From positions 1 to 63,356 of the forward strand of contig NZ_JALKFX010000031.1 of the NCBI RefSeq assembly GCF_023243045.1: 63,356 nt of DNA, in the 5' to 3' direction. Under the pieces are notes generated by a model. That model was not told the origin of the DNA. It did no database searches and saw nothing but the letters and a program-made list of their open reading frames with translations. The stretch is from Frankia sp. AgB32. GTDB lineage: Bacteria; Actinomycetota; Actinomycetes; Frankiales; Frankiaceae. Numbering within the stretch: position 1 is the first letter of the stretch; each line of letters starts with the position of its first letter. Below are positions 41,201-49,339 of the stretch, piece by piece. The position numbers and the translations under genes are program-made.

Positions 41201-42181
41201 GACGGCGCCGGCCTCCGTCGGCACCGCGTCACCGGCCGGGGAATCCGTCGGCCCGGCATCCGCGGCACCGGCCACCGGCGCTGATCCGCTCGACTCCGCG
41301 ACCGTCGGCGCCGGCCCGGCGTCCGCGGCCGAGCCGTCCGTCGTGGCCTTCGCGCTCGACGCGCGACGCCGGGTGGTGCGCGCCCTGGTCCGGGGCGCGG
41401 GAGCGGTCTCGCCGCCGGCCTCGGGCATGTCCGACCCGGTCGCCGCGGCCGGAACAGTCCCGGCGTCCGGTGCGGACTCGATCTGCTCCACGGCCGGCGG
41501 CTCGAGGCCCGCGTCCGGCGCGGTCGGCGAACTGACCGGGCCGGAGGTGGCCCGACGGGCCCGGGTGCGGCGCGGCCGGGGGGTTTCCTCGGCCGGCGGC
41601 GTCGCCGGCTCGGCCGCGGAGACAACCGCGGGTGCCTCGCCGGCACCGTCAGTGCTGGGCATGGCGGCGCCGACCCCGTCGGTGCCGGTGGTCGAGGCGC
41701 CGACGGGTGCCGGATCGGCCGGCGCGGTGTCCCGGACCGCACGGCGGCTGCGGGCACGGCGCGGCGGCACCTCTGGCTGGGCCGGGTCGGCGGTCGCCGA
41801 CCCGGGTGTCGCGTCGATGGGTGGCGGGGCGGCTGCGTCCGCCACGGCCCCGGCGGGAACCGCCGGATCGGTGGTGGGCTGCGCCGAGGAGGCCGGGCCG
41901 GATGGCTCCGTCGGGGCGTCAACCGCGTCGCCGGACTTCGCGCGGCTTGGCCGGCTCGACGGCGCCTTGGCGCCGCTGGTGGCCCGGGTGCGCCGACGAG
42001 CGGGCGGCGGACTGGCCGCTGCCGGCTCGGCCTCACCCGCGGGCGAGGCTGCTTCCGGGCTGGTCACGCTGTCGGGCTGATCGGGGGGCGGGCCGGCGGC
42101 CCGTCCCGCGGCCCGGCGCCGCCGCGGCGCGGGGCGGGTGGTTTCGGTCTCTGTCTGGGTGGTCAGGTCATCGTCGGGCAC
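38294..42181 (-). CDS. rne: Ribonuclease E/G
   Basis: The 1295-residue endoribonuclease processes rRNA and starts mRNA decay. Residues 1 to about 620 are a low-complexity Ala/Pro/Thr/Asp-rich region with Arg-rich blocks. The catalytic core, about 640-1080, has an S1-like start (GDRTQIAVLEDGVLVEHFV, GNVYLGRVQNVL), then EAMTVVDVNTGKFTGKG, GIIVIDFIDM and the zinc-link CIHCNGRG near residue 1066. The C-terminal 220 residues are repeats of Gly-Asn-Ser and Pro-Glu-Ser-Ser. This core-in-the-middle layout is typical of actinobacterial RNase E, with an unusually long N-terminal part. GTG 42181 is the start. Confidence 0.93.
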   Translation of the reverse strand: MPDDDLTTQTETETTRPAPRRRRAAGRAAGPPPDQPDSVTSPEAASPAGEAEPAAASPPPARRRTRATSGAKAPSSRPSRAKSGDAVDAPTEPSGPASSAQPTTDPAVPAGAVADAAAPPPIDATPGSATADPAQPEVPPRRARSRRAVRDTAPADPAPVGASTTGTDGVGAAMPSTDGAGEAPAVVSAAEPATPPAEETPRPRRTRARRATSGPVSSPTAPDAGLEPPAVEQIESAPDAGTVPAAATGSDMPEAGGETAPAPRTRARTTRRRASSAKATTDGSAADAGPAPTVAESSGSAPVAGAADAGPTDSPAGDAVPTEAGAVRAGHASAMDEDDLADQPGVATAEPVVEAVTSGPDAGPAPAADGDAAPASTGGRSRTRTRRVAAPTWTGVGEETPAPAARPAARRPVAMVTFQAPVPAAAEPRWTRGEPERQVDEASDLDVAAADEQPVDAAPSTAPDDDTLVTTADSAPTELPAAEEDGEFDEDDEGGGASGSTRRRRRGRRGRGRARENEDGSEPSADAAEGDGAEGDAGESTDADIDDWSAESDPMAEATGSDDATDSDGEAGADSDADSDADDERGSNSRRRRRRRRRTGGDEPAVVDDPPNTVVHVRETRRDEDLVRGLSGSTRLEAKRQRRREGRDSGRRRPPIVTEAEFLARREAVERRMVVRHAGDRTQIAVLEDGVLVEHFVTRASSASYAGNVYLGRVQNVLASMEAAFVDIGKGRNAVLYAGEVNYDASGLDGRPRKIEQVLKSGQSVLVQVSKDPIGHKGARLTSQISLPGRYLVYVPDGQNAGISRKLPDTERARLKSILKKITPEDGGVIVRTAAEGASEAELSRDVERLAAQWEDIQRRSKKASAPSLLSGEPDLVVRVIRDIFNEDFTELVVQGSGEAQTIEEYIDTVAPDLRPRIRRYAGTGDLFADYRVDEQLAKALDRKVWLPSGGSLVIDRTEAMTVVDVNTGKFTGKGGNLEETVTKNNLEAAEEIVRQLRLRDIGGIIVIDFIDMVLESNRELVLRRLTECLGRDRTRHQVAEVTSLGLVQMTRKRVGQGLLEAYSESCIHCNGRGVVIHLNGSSANGNGSVSGNGSASGNGSANGSGHSGHSHPVPAAVTGGGNGQSEPAAGGSTPSGSGRRSRGAATRSAGGPAPTATSSQAGGGSATVTEVPEAGGTDSGTVLTVPETSVLPESSVLPESSVPESSAPESSAPASEQPAAAVNDSVDLPAAAAEQDAPAPVYANSDDPDSVAVVDGGAEAVKPAKGRRRRASRPVSQPGAEAPPGPSPAESTSG

Positions 42182-42312
42182 GGGTTAAGAAGCCTCTCGG
42201 GCTCCCGGGCGCGCTGCCTGGTGCAGTCGCGGCCGCGCAGAAGCCACTGTCTCGGCCGACGCGGTTACCGCGCCGGTAAATCCTGCGACGCCCAGCAGCA
42301 TCACGCCGAGGA

Positions 42313-43062
42313 CTAACCCACCAGCCGGCCAGCGTCATTGCGGTCCGGAGCCAGCGGGTCCGCCAGCGTCCCGTCTTCGAGCAGCCGGCCCTGTTCCAGC
42401 CGAATGGGCTCGGGAGGCGCCGACGGGCGCAGACCGGCCACCACATCCAAGGCAGTCAGCACGTCGTCTGGTCGCACAGCGGGCGTCGTATGCCGCACGA
42501 CCAAATCCAGTATCGCACATGTGTCGTTCCCTGCACGACAGTCGGCCAAGATCACGGCTGGACGCACGTCGAACCGGCGACGACCGTCCTTGGTCGCCCG
42601 CTCGACCTCGACGCTGTCTCTCCGCAGGAACTCGGCCACGGCGTCCCGCAGTGCCGGCTCGGCGACGCTCGGCAGCCGGACCAGCCACCGCGAGGCGTTG
42701 ATCCGCTCGGCGAGCGCCGCACCGCCGGCCGGCACGACGCGCAGCACGTCCAGGCCCGGCGGCAGGCTCGCGTCCAGCGCGGACCGCAGCCGCTCGGGCT
42801 CCGCCGGCGCGGACAGCGCGAACTCGACGTACTCGGCCTCACTGGCGGCACCGGTGGGCGCCGCGCCGACCCAGGAGATCCGCGGATGCGGGTTGAAGCC
42901 CGCGGAGTAGGCCATCGGCACCTCGGCCCGGCGCAGCCCACGCTCGAAGGCCCTGGCGACGTCCCGATGGGACAGGAAGCGCAGCCGGCCCCGCTTGGCA
43001 AAGCGCACCCGCACCCGCGCGACGACCGGCGGGGGCGGCGGCCCCTCAGGCTGGCGCGGCAC
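42313..43062 (-). CDS. TIGR03936 family protein (radical-SAM-associated)
   Basis: The 249-residue protein has the family opening VRVRFAKRGRLRFLSHRDVA, then RRAEVPMAYSAGFNPHPRIS and YVEFALSAPAEPERL. GTG 43062 overlaps the end of the upstream radical SAM gene by 17 bases and has GGTGGG upstream; a further GTG at 43125 would enlarge the overlap to 80 bases. The family is nearly always next to, or fused with, the TIGR03960 radical SAM protein, as here. Its biochemical role is not established. Confidence 0.85.
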   Translation of the reverse strand: MPRQPEGPPPPPVVARVRVRFAKRGRLRFLSHRDVARAFERGLRRAEVPMAYSAGFNPHPRISWVGAAPTGAASEAEYVEFALSAPAEPERLRSALDASLPPGLDVLRVVPAGGAALAERINASRWLVRLPSVAEPALRDAVAEFLRRDSVEVERATKDGRRRFDVRPAVILADCRAGNDTCAILDLVVRHTTPAVRPDDVLTALDVVAGLRPSAPPEPIRLEQGRLLEDGTLADPLAPDRNDAGRLVG

Positions 43063-45052
43063 TGCCCACCGGGCTCGGGTCGCCGCCGTCCACCGGGCTC
43101 GGGTCGCCGCCGACCGCCGGGCCACCGGCGCTCACGCCGATCACCGGCAGCAGCGAACGCCCGGTCGGTCCGATCTGCGTGTCGGTCCCCATCGTCGGGC
43201 AGACCCCGCAGTCGTAGCAGGGCGTCCACCGGCAGTCGTCGAGTTCGGTGCCCCGCAGCGCCTCCTGCCAGTCGGCCCATAGCCAGTCACGATCGAGGCC
43301 CGCGTCGAGGTGGTCCCAAGGGAGCACCTCGCGTTCCTCCCGCTCGCGGGTGGTGAACCAGTCCAACGAGGCACCCAGGGGTTCGAGCTCGGCCGCGCAG
43401 GCCTGCTCCCACCGCTCGAACGAGAAGTGCTCGGTCCAGCCGTCGAACCTGCCCCCCTCGCGCCACACCCGCTCGATCACCTTGGCGACGCGGCGGTCAC
43501 CGCGGGCCAGCAGGCCCTCGATGGCCCCGGGCCGGCCGTCGTGGTAGCGGAAGCCGACGGCGCGGGCGATCTCCTTGTCGGCGCGGACCGTGTCGCGCAG
43601 CAGCTTGAGCCGGGCGTCGATCACCTCGGGCGAGGCCTGCGCGGCCCACTGGAACGGGGTGTGTGCCTTGGGCACGAACCCGCCGATCGACACGGTCGCG
43701 CGGATGTCGCGGTGCCCGCTGGCCTTACGGCCGGCGCGGATCACCTGCCGGGCGAGATCGGCGATCTCGAGCACGTCCTCGTCGGTCTCCGTCGGCAGCC
43801 CGCACATGAAGTACAGCTTCACCTGCCGCCAGCCGTGCGCGTAGGCCGTGCTGACCGTGCGCACCAGGTCCTCGGCGCTGACCATCTTGTTGATGACCCT
43901 GCGCAGCCGCTCCGAGCCGCCTTCGGGGGCGAAGGTGAGCCCGCTGCGCCGGCCGCTGCGGGAGAACTCGTTGGCGAGCGTGACGTTGAAGGCGTCGACC
44001 CGCGTGGAGGGCAGGCTGAGCGAGACCTTGTCGTTCTCGTAGCGGTCGGCCAGAGCGGTCGCGATCGTGCCTATCTCGGTGTGGTCCGCGCTGGACAGCG
44101 ACAGCAGGCCGACCTCGTTGAACCCGGTGGCCCGCAGCCCGGCGTCGACCATGGCACCGATCGTCTCGATGTTGCGCTCGCGCACCGGGCGCGTGATCAT
44201 CCCGGCCTGGCAGAACCGGCAGCCCCGGGTGCAGCCGCGGAAGATCTCGACGCTCATCCGCTCGTGCACGGTCTCGGCGAGCGGGACGAGCGGCGCCTTC
44301 GGATAGGGCCAGGAGTCGAGGTCGGACAGGGTGTGCTTGCTCGGCCGGGCCGGGATGTCGGACCGGTTCGGCCGGACCGCCTCGATCCGCGCGTCGGCGC
44401 GGTAGGAGACGTCAAAGAACGCCGGGACGTAGACCAGCTGGCGACGGGCGAGGCGGGCGAGCAGCTCGGTGCGCCCACCGGGCGCACCCTCGGACTTCCA
44501 GGCCCGCACGACGTCGGAGATACCGAGGACGGCCTGTTCTCCGTCGCCGAGCACGACCGCGTCGACGAACGCGGCGATCGGCTCGGGGTTGAACGCGGCG
44601 TGGCCGCCCGCGATGACCAGCGGGTGGGCATCGGTGCGCTGATCGGCGTGCAGCGGGATGCCGGCGAGGTCGAGCGCGGTGAGCAGGTTGGTGTAGCCCA
44701 GCTCGGTGGAGAAGCTGACGCCGAACAGGTCGAAGTCGCCGACGGCGCGGTGGGCGTCCACGGTGAACTGGGGCAGGTCGTGCTCGCGCAGCAACGCCTC
44801 GAGATCGGGCCACACCGAGTAGGTACGTTCGGCGAGCACGTCGGGCTGCTCGTTGAGGATCTCGTAGAGGATCTGCAGCCCCTGGTTCGGCAGGCCGACC
44901 TCGTAGGCGTCCGGATACATCAGGCACCAGCGGACGACGGCGGCGTCCCAGGGTTTGACGATGGAGTTCCCCTCGCCACCGACGTACTGCACGGGCCTTC
45001 GCACCCGCGGGAGCAGCGGCTCCAGGCGAGCGAACAGCGACTGTCCGGACAT
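43046..45052 (-). CDS. TIGR03960 family B12-binding radical SAM protein
   Basis: The 668-residue protein has an N-terminal cobalamin-binding-like region (about 80-210: FDLFGVSFSTELGYTN, LVIAGGHAAFNPEP, DAVVLGDGE) and a radical SAM domain with the cluster motif CTRGCRFCQAG near residue 275, then FAPEGGSERLRRVIN. Late Cys residues (CYDCGVCPTMG) may bind another cluster. ATG 45052 is chosen over a further upstream start at 45076. It overlaps the TIGR03936 gene, its usual partner, and precedes RNase E/G. The reaction is unknown. Confidence 0.88.
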   Translation of the reverse strand: MSGQSLFARLEPLLPRVRRPVQYVGGEGNSIVKPWDAAVVRWCLMYPDAYEVGLPNQGLQILYEILNEQPDVLAERTYSVWPDLEALLREHDLPQFTVDAHRAVGDFDLFGVSFSTELGYTNLLTALDLAGIPLHADQRTDAHPLVIAGGHAAFNPEPIAAFVDAVVLGDGEQAVLGISDVVRAWKSEGAPGGRTELLARLARRQLVYVPAFFDVSYRADARIEAVRPNRSDIPARPSKHTLSDLDSWPYPKAPLVPLAETVHERMSVEIFRGCTRGCRFCQAGMITRPVRERNIETIGAMVDAGLRATGFNEVGLLSLSSADHTEIGTIATALADRYENDKVSLSLPSTRVDAFNVTLANEFSRSGRRSGLTFAPEGGSERLRRVINKMVSAEDLVRTVSTAYAHGWRQVKLYFMCGLPTETDEDVLEIADLARQVIRAGRKASGHRDIRATVSIGGFVPKAHTPFQWAAQASPEVIDARLKLLRDTVRADKEIARAVGFRYHDGRPGAIEGLLARGDRRVAKVIERVWREGGRFDGWTEHFSFERWEQACAAELEPLGASLDWFTTREREEREVLPWDHLDAGLDRDWLWADWQEALRGTELDDCRWTPCYDCGVCPTMGTDTQIGPTGRSLLPVIGVSAGGPAVGGDPSPVDGGDPSPVGSAAPA

Positions 45053-45149
45053 GCACGCGAGCCTACGGCACGGCACGCGGGTACTCCGCCGCCGTCCGTC
45101 TCCGGCCGGGGACGGAACCGGGGCAAAACCCGACGAAGCTACGACGAAG

Positions 45150-46385
45150 CTACATGGCGTAGGGGTCGGACCGGGACCGCAGCCGCACGTTCTGCAGCAG
45201 TCCGACCGCGATCATGTTCGCGAACATCGACGATCCGCCGTAGGACAGGAACGGCAGCGGCAACCCGGTCACCGGCATGATCCCGAGGCACATTCCGATG
45301 TTGACGAAGGACTGGAAGGTGAACCAGCAGACCACCCCGGTCGCGATGAGCGCGCCGAAGGAGTCCTGGGAGTCGAAGCCGATCGACAGCGCCCGCCACA
45401 GCACCACACCGAGCAGCACGACGATCCCGCCGGCGCCGAGGTACCCCAGCTCCTCCCCCGCGACGCTGAACACGAAGTCGGTCTGCTGTTCCGGGACGAA
45501 CTGCCCCTGGGTCTGCTGACCGTGCAGCAGGCCCCGGCCGGTGAACCCGCCGTTCGCAATCGCGATCATCGCCTGGGAGACGTTGTAGCCGGTCCCGGAC
45601 GATGCCTTGTTGCCCGAGGCGAACGAGGTGAGCCGGGCCTCCTGGTATGGCTGGAGCAGGTGGAACTCGAGGATCGCGCCGCCGAACAGCACCCCACAGA
45701 GAACCAGTCCCAGCACCCAGCGCCGCGGCGCGCCGCTGATCGCCAGCATGCCGAGGATCGTGAAGACCAGCACCATGACCGTGCCGAAGTCCGGCTGCAG
45801 CATGATCAGCCCGATCGGCACCACCGTCAGGCCGAGGACGAGCAGGACGTCACCATGCCCGGGCGCGCTGCGCCGGATGCCGGTGTTGCGGTTCTCGCCC
45901 TTCTCCCCCAGGATCATCGCCGCGCCGACGACCAGCGCCACCTTGGCGAACTCCGACGGCTGCAGCTGGAAGCCCGCGGGCAGCACGATCCACGAGTGCG
46001 CGCCGTTGATCGTCGAGCCCAGCACGAGCACCGCGACGAGTCCGACGAGCGAGCCCAGGTAGACGAACGGCGCGTAGGCGCGCAGCACCCGGTAGTCGAC
46101 CACCGTGGCGACGGCGCCGAGCACCAGTCCGATGGCCAGGTTCAGCAGATGGCGCTTGAGGAACGTCTGCGGGTCGCCGCCGGCCTCGTCGAGACGCTGT
46201 CTGGTCGCCGACCAGACCAGGAGCGCGCCGATGACGGACAGGGCGATCACACACAGCTGCAGCGTCCAGTCGAGGCGCCGCAGCGGCGAGTGCCGCCCGG
46301 ACGCCCGGTCCCGCAACTGCCCGATCCGTCCCCGGATCGGCACCGGGGACGAGCGCAGCGCGGTCGGTCCCGCCTCCTGGGTCAC
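45150..46385 (-). CDS. rodA: Rod-shape peptidoglycan polymerase RodA (SEDS family)
   Basis: The 411-residue protein has about ten membrane helices and polymerises lipid II glycan strands together with PBP2. SEDS features include GAHSWIVLPAGFQLQPSEFAK, LQPDFGTVMVLV, a large extracellular loop with NVSQAMIAIANGGFTGRGL and the final GLPLPFLSYGGSSMFANM. GTG 46385 follows GGAGGAGA. It lies downstream of mrdA on the same strand, separated by a very strong hairpin. Confidence 0.93.
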   Translation of the reverse strand: MTQEAGPTALRSSPVPIRGRIGQLRDRASGRHSPLRRLDWTLQLCVIALSVIGALLVWSATRQRLDEAGGDPQTFLKRHLLNLAIGLVLGAVATVVDYRVLRAYAPFVYLGSLVGLVAVLVLGSTINGAHSWIVLPAGFQLQPSEFAKVALVVGAAMILGEKGENRNTGIRRSAPGHGDVLLVLGLTVVPIGLIMLQPDFGTVMVLVFTILGMLAISGAPRRWVLGLVLCGVLFGGAILEFHLLQPYQEARLTSFASGNKASSGTGYNVSQAMIAIANGGFTGRGLLHGQQTQGQFVPEQQTDFVFSVAGEELGYLGAGGIVVLLGVVLWRALSIGFDSQDSFGALIATGVVCWFTFQSFVNIGMCLGIMPVTGLPLPFLSYGGSSMFANMIAVGLLQNVRLRSRSDPYAM

Positions 46386-46407
46386 GCCGTCTCCTCCTCC
46401 AACCGGC

Positions 46408-46450
46408 GCCCCGTCCCGGGTGGTGCGCGACGCACCACCCGGGACGGGGC
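46408..46450 (-). terminator. Perfect 20-bp hairpin between mrdA and rodA
   Basis: Arms 46408-46427 and 46431-46450 are exactly complementary around a CGA loop. The hairpin lies in the 99-base gap between the mrdA stop and the rodA start. It may terminate most mrdA transcripts or act as an mRNA-stabilising or processing stem within the operon; no T-run follows. Confidence 0.75.
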
Positions 46451-46484
46451 CTGGGCAACGGCCCGGCGGCTCGCCGGGGCCGGC

Positions 46485-48794
46485 TCAGGGCGGCGCGCGG
46501 CTCGGCGCCAGCGCACCCGCCGTGGGTGACGTCGCCATGGGTGACGTCGACACCGGCGGCATCACCCGCGGCGACGTCGCCACCGCGGACACCGGGGTGG
46601 CCGCCCCGGATCCCAGCGCCGCCACGGTGGGTGTCGTCGCGGTGGTGATCGTCGAGGCCGGGGTCGCGGTGATCGGCGCGCCCGGGGAGGTCGGCGCGGC
46701 CGGGGTCAGCGCGCCGACGGCCGGGGACGCGGCGATCGTGCCGTCGGCGTTGATCCGCGGCAACGCCGCCGGCGGTTTGCCGCCGGGCATCGCCGCCTGC
46801 TGGCCGATCCCGTAGATGGCCTGGTAGATCCGTTTGACGACCGGGCCGGCGTACTGGGCACCCTGGCCGGAGTCCGGGATCGTGACCACGACGGCGAACT
46901 GTGGGTTGTTCGCCGGGGCGAACGACGCGAACCAGGAGGTGTCGCCCTTGCCCTCGACCTCGGCGGTGCCGGTCTTCGCCGCGATCGGGATCTGGTCGTT
47001 CGGCCAGTCGGCGAAGACGCCGGTGGCGGTGCCGCCCGGTTCACTGGCCACGCCGTGCAGGCCGTCGCGGAGGTACGCGAGGACGTCCTGGGACACCGGT
47101 AGGGTGCCGGTCTTCGTCGGCGGGTAGGTCCGCACGACCTTGCCGTCGGGCGAGACCGCCGCCTTGGCCAGCGTGGGCTTCCACAGTGTGCCGCCGTTGG
47201 CGATGGCCGCGTAGGCGCTGGCCAGCTGCAGCGGACTCACCGCCAGGTACTGGCCCTGGCCGATGGCGAACTGGGCTGCCGCACCGCCGTTGTACAGGTA
47301 TCCGTCGACGCAGGCCTCGGCGGCGTACTTGCGGAACCGCTCCGCCTTCGTCGGATCGGGCTCCTCCGGGTAGCCGTTCTTCGCCCGCCGGCAGTAGGAG
47401 TCCTTCAGTTCCTCCCAGATCGCCTTCGCCCCGGCCCGGTCGACGACCGATCCCTTCGTCTCCCCGGGCAGGTCGATCCCGGTGGCCTTGCCGAAGCCCA
47501 TCGCCTCGGCCATCCGGGCGAAGTACTCCTCGGGGGGCGCGTAGGGGCCGCGGCCGTTGCGCAGGCCGCCGTCGGCGAGCCACGCGTCATAGGCGAACTG
47601 GTCGAAGATGACGTCACAGGAGATGACCAGCGCCTGGTGCAGGGTGATCGGCCCGGCGGACTCCCCGTCGAAGTTGTGGAAGGTCTGGTCGCCGATCTGC
47701 AGGGTCTGCGAGCAGGGGAACTTCTGGTCCGGCTTCGCCCCGAGGTTCTGCATGGCGACGGCGGTGGACACCGCCTTGAAGGTCGACCCGGCCGCGCCCG
47801 AGCCCTGGTACGCCCGCGAGAGCAGCGGGATGCCGTTCGCCGGGTCGGACAGCGCCCGGTAGTCCTGCTCGGACACGCCGCCGACGAACACCGACGGGTC
47901 GTAGGACGGCAGGCTCGCCATCGCCACCACGCCGCCGGTGCGCACGTTGAGGACGACGGCCGAGGCGGTCCGCGCTCCCCCGCCGAGGGAGTTGATCGTG
48001 TCCTGCAGTGCCTGCTCGGCTGCCTGCTGGACGTCGAGGTCGAGGTTGAGCACGAGGTGGTCGCCGCTGACCGGGGCGGTGGTGGAGGCGGTCCCGGCCA
48101 CCCGGCCGAACCGGTCGACCTCGAGGCGTTCCACGCCGTCGGTGCCGCGCAGCTCGTCGTCGTAGGTGTTCTCCAGCCCGGCGACGCCGATGAGGCTGTT
48201 GAGGTGGTAGCCCTTCTCGTCGCCCTGTTTGTCGAGCTGGTCCTGGGTCACCGGGGCGAGGTAGCCCAGCTCGTGGGCGGCGAGCGAGCCGTGCGGGTAC
48301 TCGCGCACGGCCTGCAGGTCCGCGGAGACGCCGGGGAAGCGGTCGGGATGCTCGATGACGGCCAGTGCCTGCTGCGGGGAGACGTCCTTGGCGACCGGCA
48401 CGGGCTGGTAGGGCGAGCCGTTCCAGCAGGGCGGCTTGATCTGGGCCGCGCAGAACCGGATGCGCTTGGTCAGATCGTCGGCCGGGCTGCCGATCACCGA
48501 GGCGAGCCGGGCCAGCACCGCCCTGCCGTGGTCGGGCTGCCGGTCCGTCGTCGACCGGTTCACCGAGATGACCAGGGAGGTGCGGTTGCGCACAAGCGGC
48601 TGGCCGCGGTCGTCGAGGATCATCCCGCGGGTCGCGGGGGTCACCACCTCGCGGACCCGGTTCGTCTCGGCCACCTGCCGGTAGTGGTCGCCGTCGAGGA
48701 TCTGCAGCACCCACAGGCGGGCACCGAGCGTGACCAGCAGCGACAGCACCAGGACCCGGAGCAGCAGGACGCGGATCCGCATCCGGTCGTTCAT
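46485..48794 (-). CDS. mrdA: Penicillin-binding protein 2 (elongation transpeptidase)
   Basis: The 769-residue transpeptidase crosslinks peptidoglycan in the elongation complex. After a short basic start and one membrane anchor (LLLRVLVLSLLVTLGARLWVL) it has a dimerisation/pedestal domain, then the penicillin-binding domain with active Ser in GSTFK (about residue 337), an SCD motif in place of SxN, as in classic PBP2, and KTGTAEV. Two extra Cys-rich patches (FCAAQIKPPC; CRRAKNG) are unusual. A Thr/Ala/Pro tail of about 100 residues ends the protein. ATG 48794 overlaps the mreD stop by four bases. Confidence 0.94.
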   Translation of the reverse strand: MNDRMRIRVLLLRVLVLSLLVTLGARLWVLQILDGDHYRQVAETNRVREVVTPATRGMILDDRGQPLVRNRTSLVISVNRSTTDRQPDHGRAVLARLASVIGSPADDLTKRIRFCAAQIKPPCWNGSPYQPVPVAKDVSPQQALAVIEHPDRFPGVSADLQAVREYPHGSLAAHELGYLAPVTQDQLDKQGDEKGYHLNSLIGVAGLENTYDDELRGTDGVERLEVDRFGRVAGTASTTAPVSGDHLVLNLDLDVQQAAEQALQDTINSLGGGARTASAVVLNVRTGGVVAMASLPSYDPSVFVGGVSEQDYRALSDPANGIPLLSRAYQGSGAAGSTFKAVSTAVAMQNLGAKPDQKFPCSQTLQIGDQTFHNFDGESAGPITLHQALVISCDVIFDQFAYDAWLADGGLRNGRGPYAPPEEYFARMAEAMGFGKATGIDLPGETKGSVVDRAGAKAIWEELKDSYCRRAKNGYPEEPDPTKAERFRKYAAEACVDGYLYNGGAAAQFAIGQGQYLAVSPLQLASAYAAIANGGTLWKPTLAKAAVSPDGKVVRTYPPTKTGTLPVSQDVLAYLRDGLHGVASEPGGTATGVFADWPNDQIPIAAKTGTAEVEGKGDTSWFASFAPANNPQFAVVVTIPDSGQGAQYAGPVVKRIYQAIYGIGQQAAMPGGKPPAALPRINADGTIAASPAVGALTPAAPTSPGAPITATPASTITTATTPTVAALGSGAATPVSAVATSPRVMPPVSTSPMATSPTAGALAPSRAPP

Positions 48795-49333
48795 CGCCCG
48801 CCTCGCCGGTGTTTCCCGGCCAGCCGGCGCGAGCCGAGGAGTAACGCCGGATACAGGAACGGGGTCACCAGGGCCGCGTAGACGCCGGTGACCAGCGCCC
48901 GGCTGATCGCCTCGCCGCCGGTCAGCGCCGCTTCACCGAGGATCGAGGTGATCGCCACGTAGGCCAGGGTGCCCAGCACGCTGGCCCCGCCGATCACCAC
49001 CAGGGGAACCGCCACCGACCGCTGCGCCTCATCCATCACCAGGCCAACAGCGTAGCCGATCAGGCACAGAACGAGAGCAGACTGACCGAGGACGTGACTC
49101 GACGCCAGATCGGCCAACAGCCCTACCACAAAGCCGCTGATCGACCCGACGAGCGGCCCCTCGATCAGCGCGATCGCCGCCAGCAGGGCAAGGACGAGGT
49201 CGAGTCGCCCGCCGGGCAGGTCCAGCCGGGCGATGACGGAGACCTGCACCACCAGGGCCACCACGAGCAGCCCGATCGCGGCGGCGAACGTACGCGGCCG
49301 AATGGTGTCGGCGGACTCGAACATGTCCAGCAT
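48791..49333 (-). CDS. mreD: Rod-shape protein MreD
   Basis: The 180-residue integral membrane protein has about five or six hydrophobic segments (AAIGLLVVALVVQVSVIA, LVLALLAAIALIEG, SISGFVVGLLADLAS and others). MreD proteins are poorly conserved in sequence; the assignment rests on size, topology and position between mreC (6 bases upstream) and mrdA (four-base overlap). The frame opens with ATG 49333. Confidence 0.88.
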   Translation of the reverse strand: MLDMFESADTIRPRTFAAAIGLLVVALVVQVSVIARLDLPGGRLDLVLALLAAIALIEGPLVGSISGFVVGLLADLASSHVLGQSALVLCLIGYAVGLVMDEAQRSVAVPLVVIGGASVLGTLAYVAITSILGEAALTGGEAISRALVTGVYAALVTPFLYPALLLGSRRLAGKHRRGGR

Positions 49334-49339
49334 GCCGGC

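Noticed and set aside
38846-42080. Long plus-strand open frames opposite RNase E/G
   Set aside because: They mirror the low-complexity repeats of RNase E and have no ribosome site or family motif; the sense strand encodes the catalytic core.
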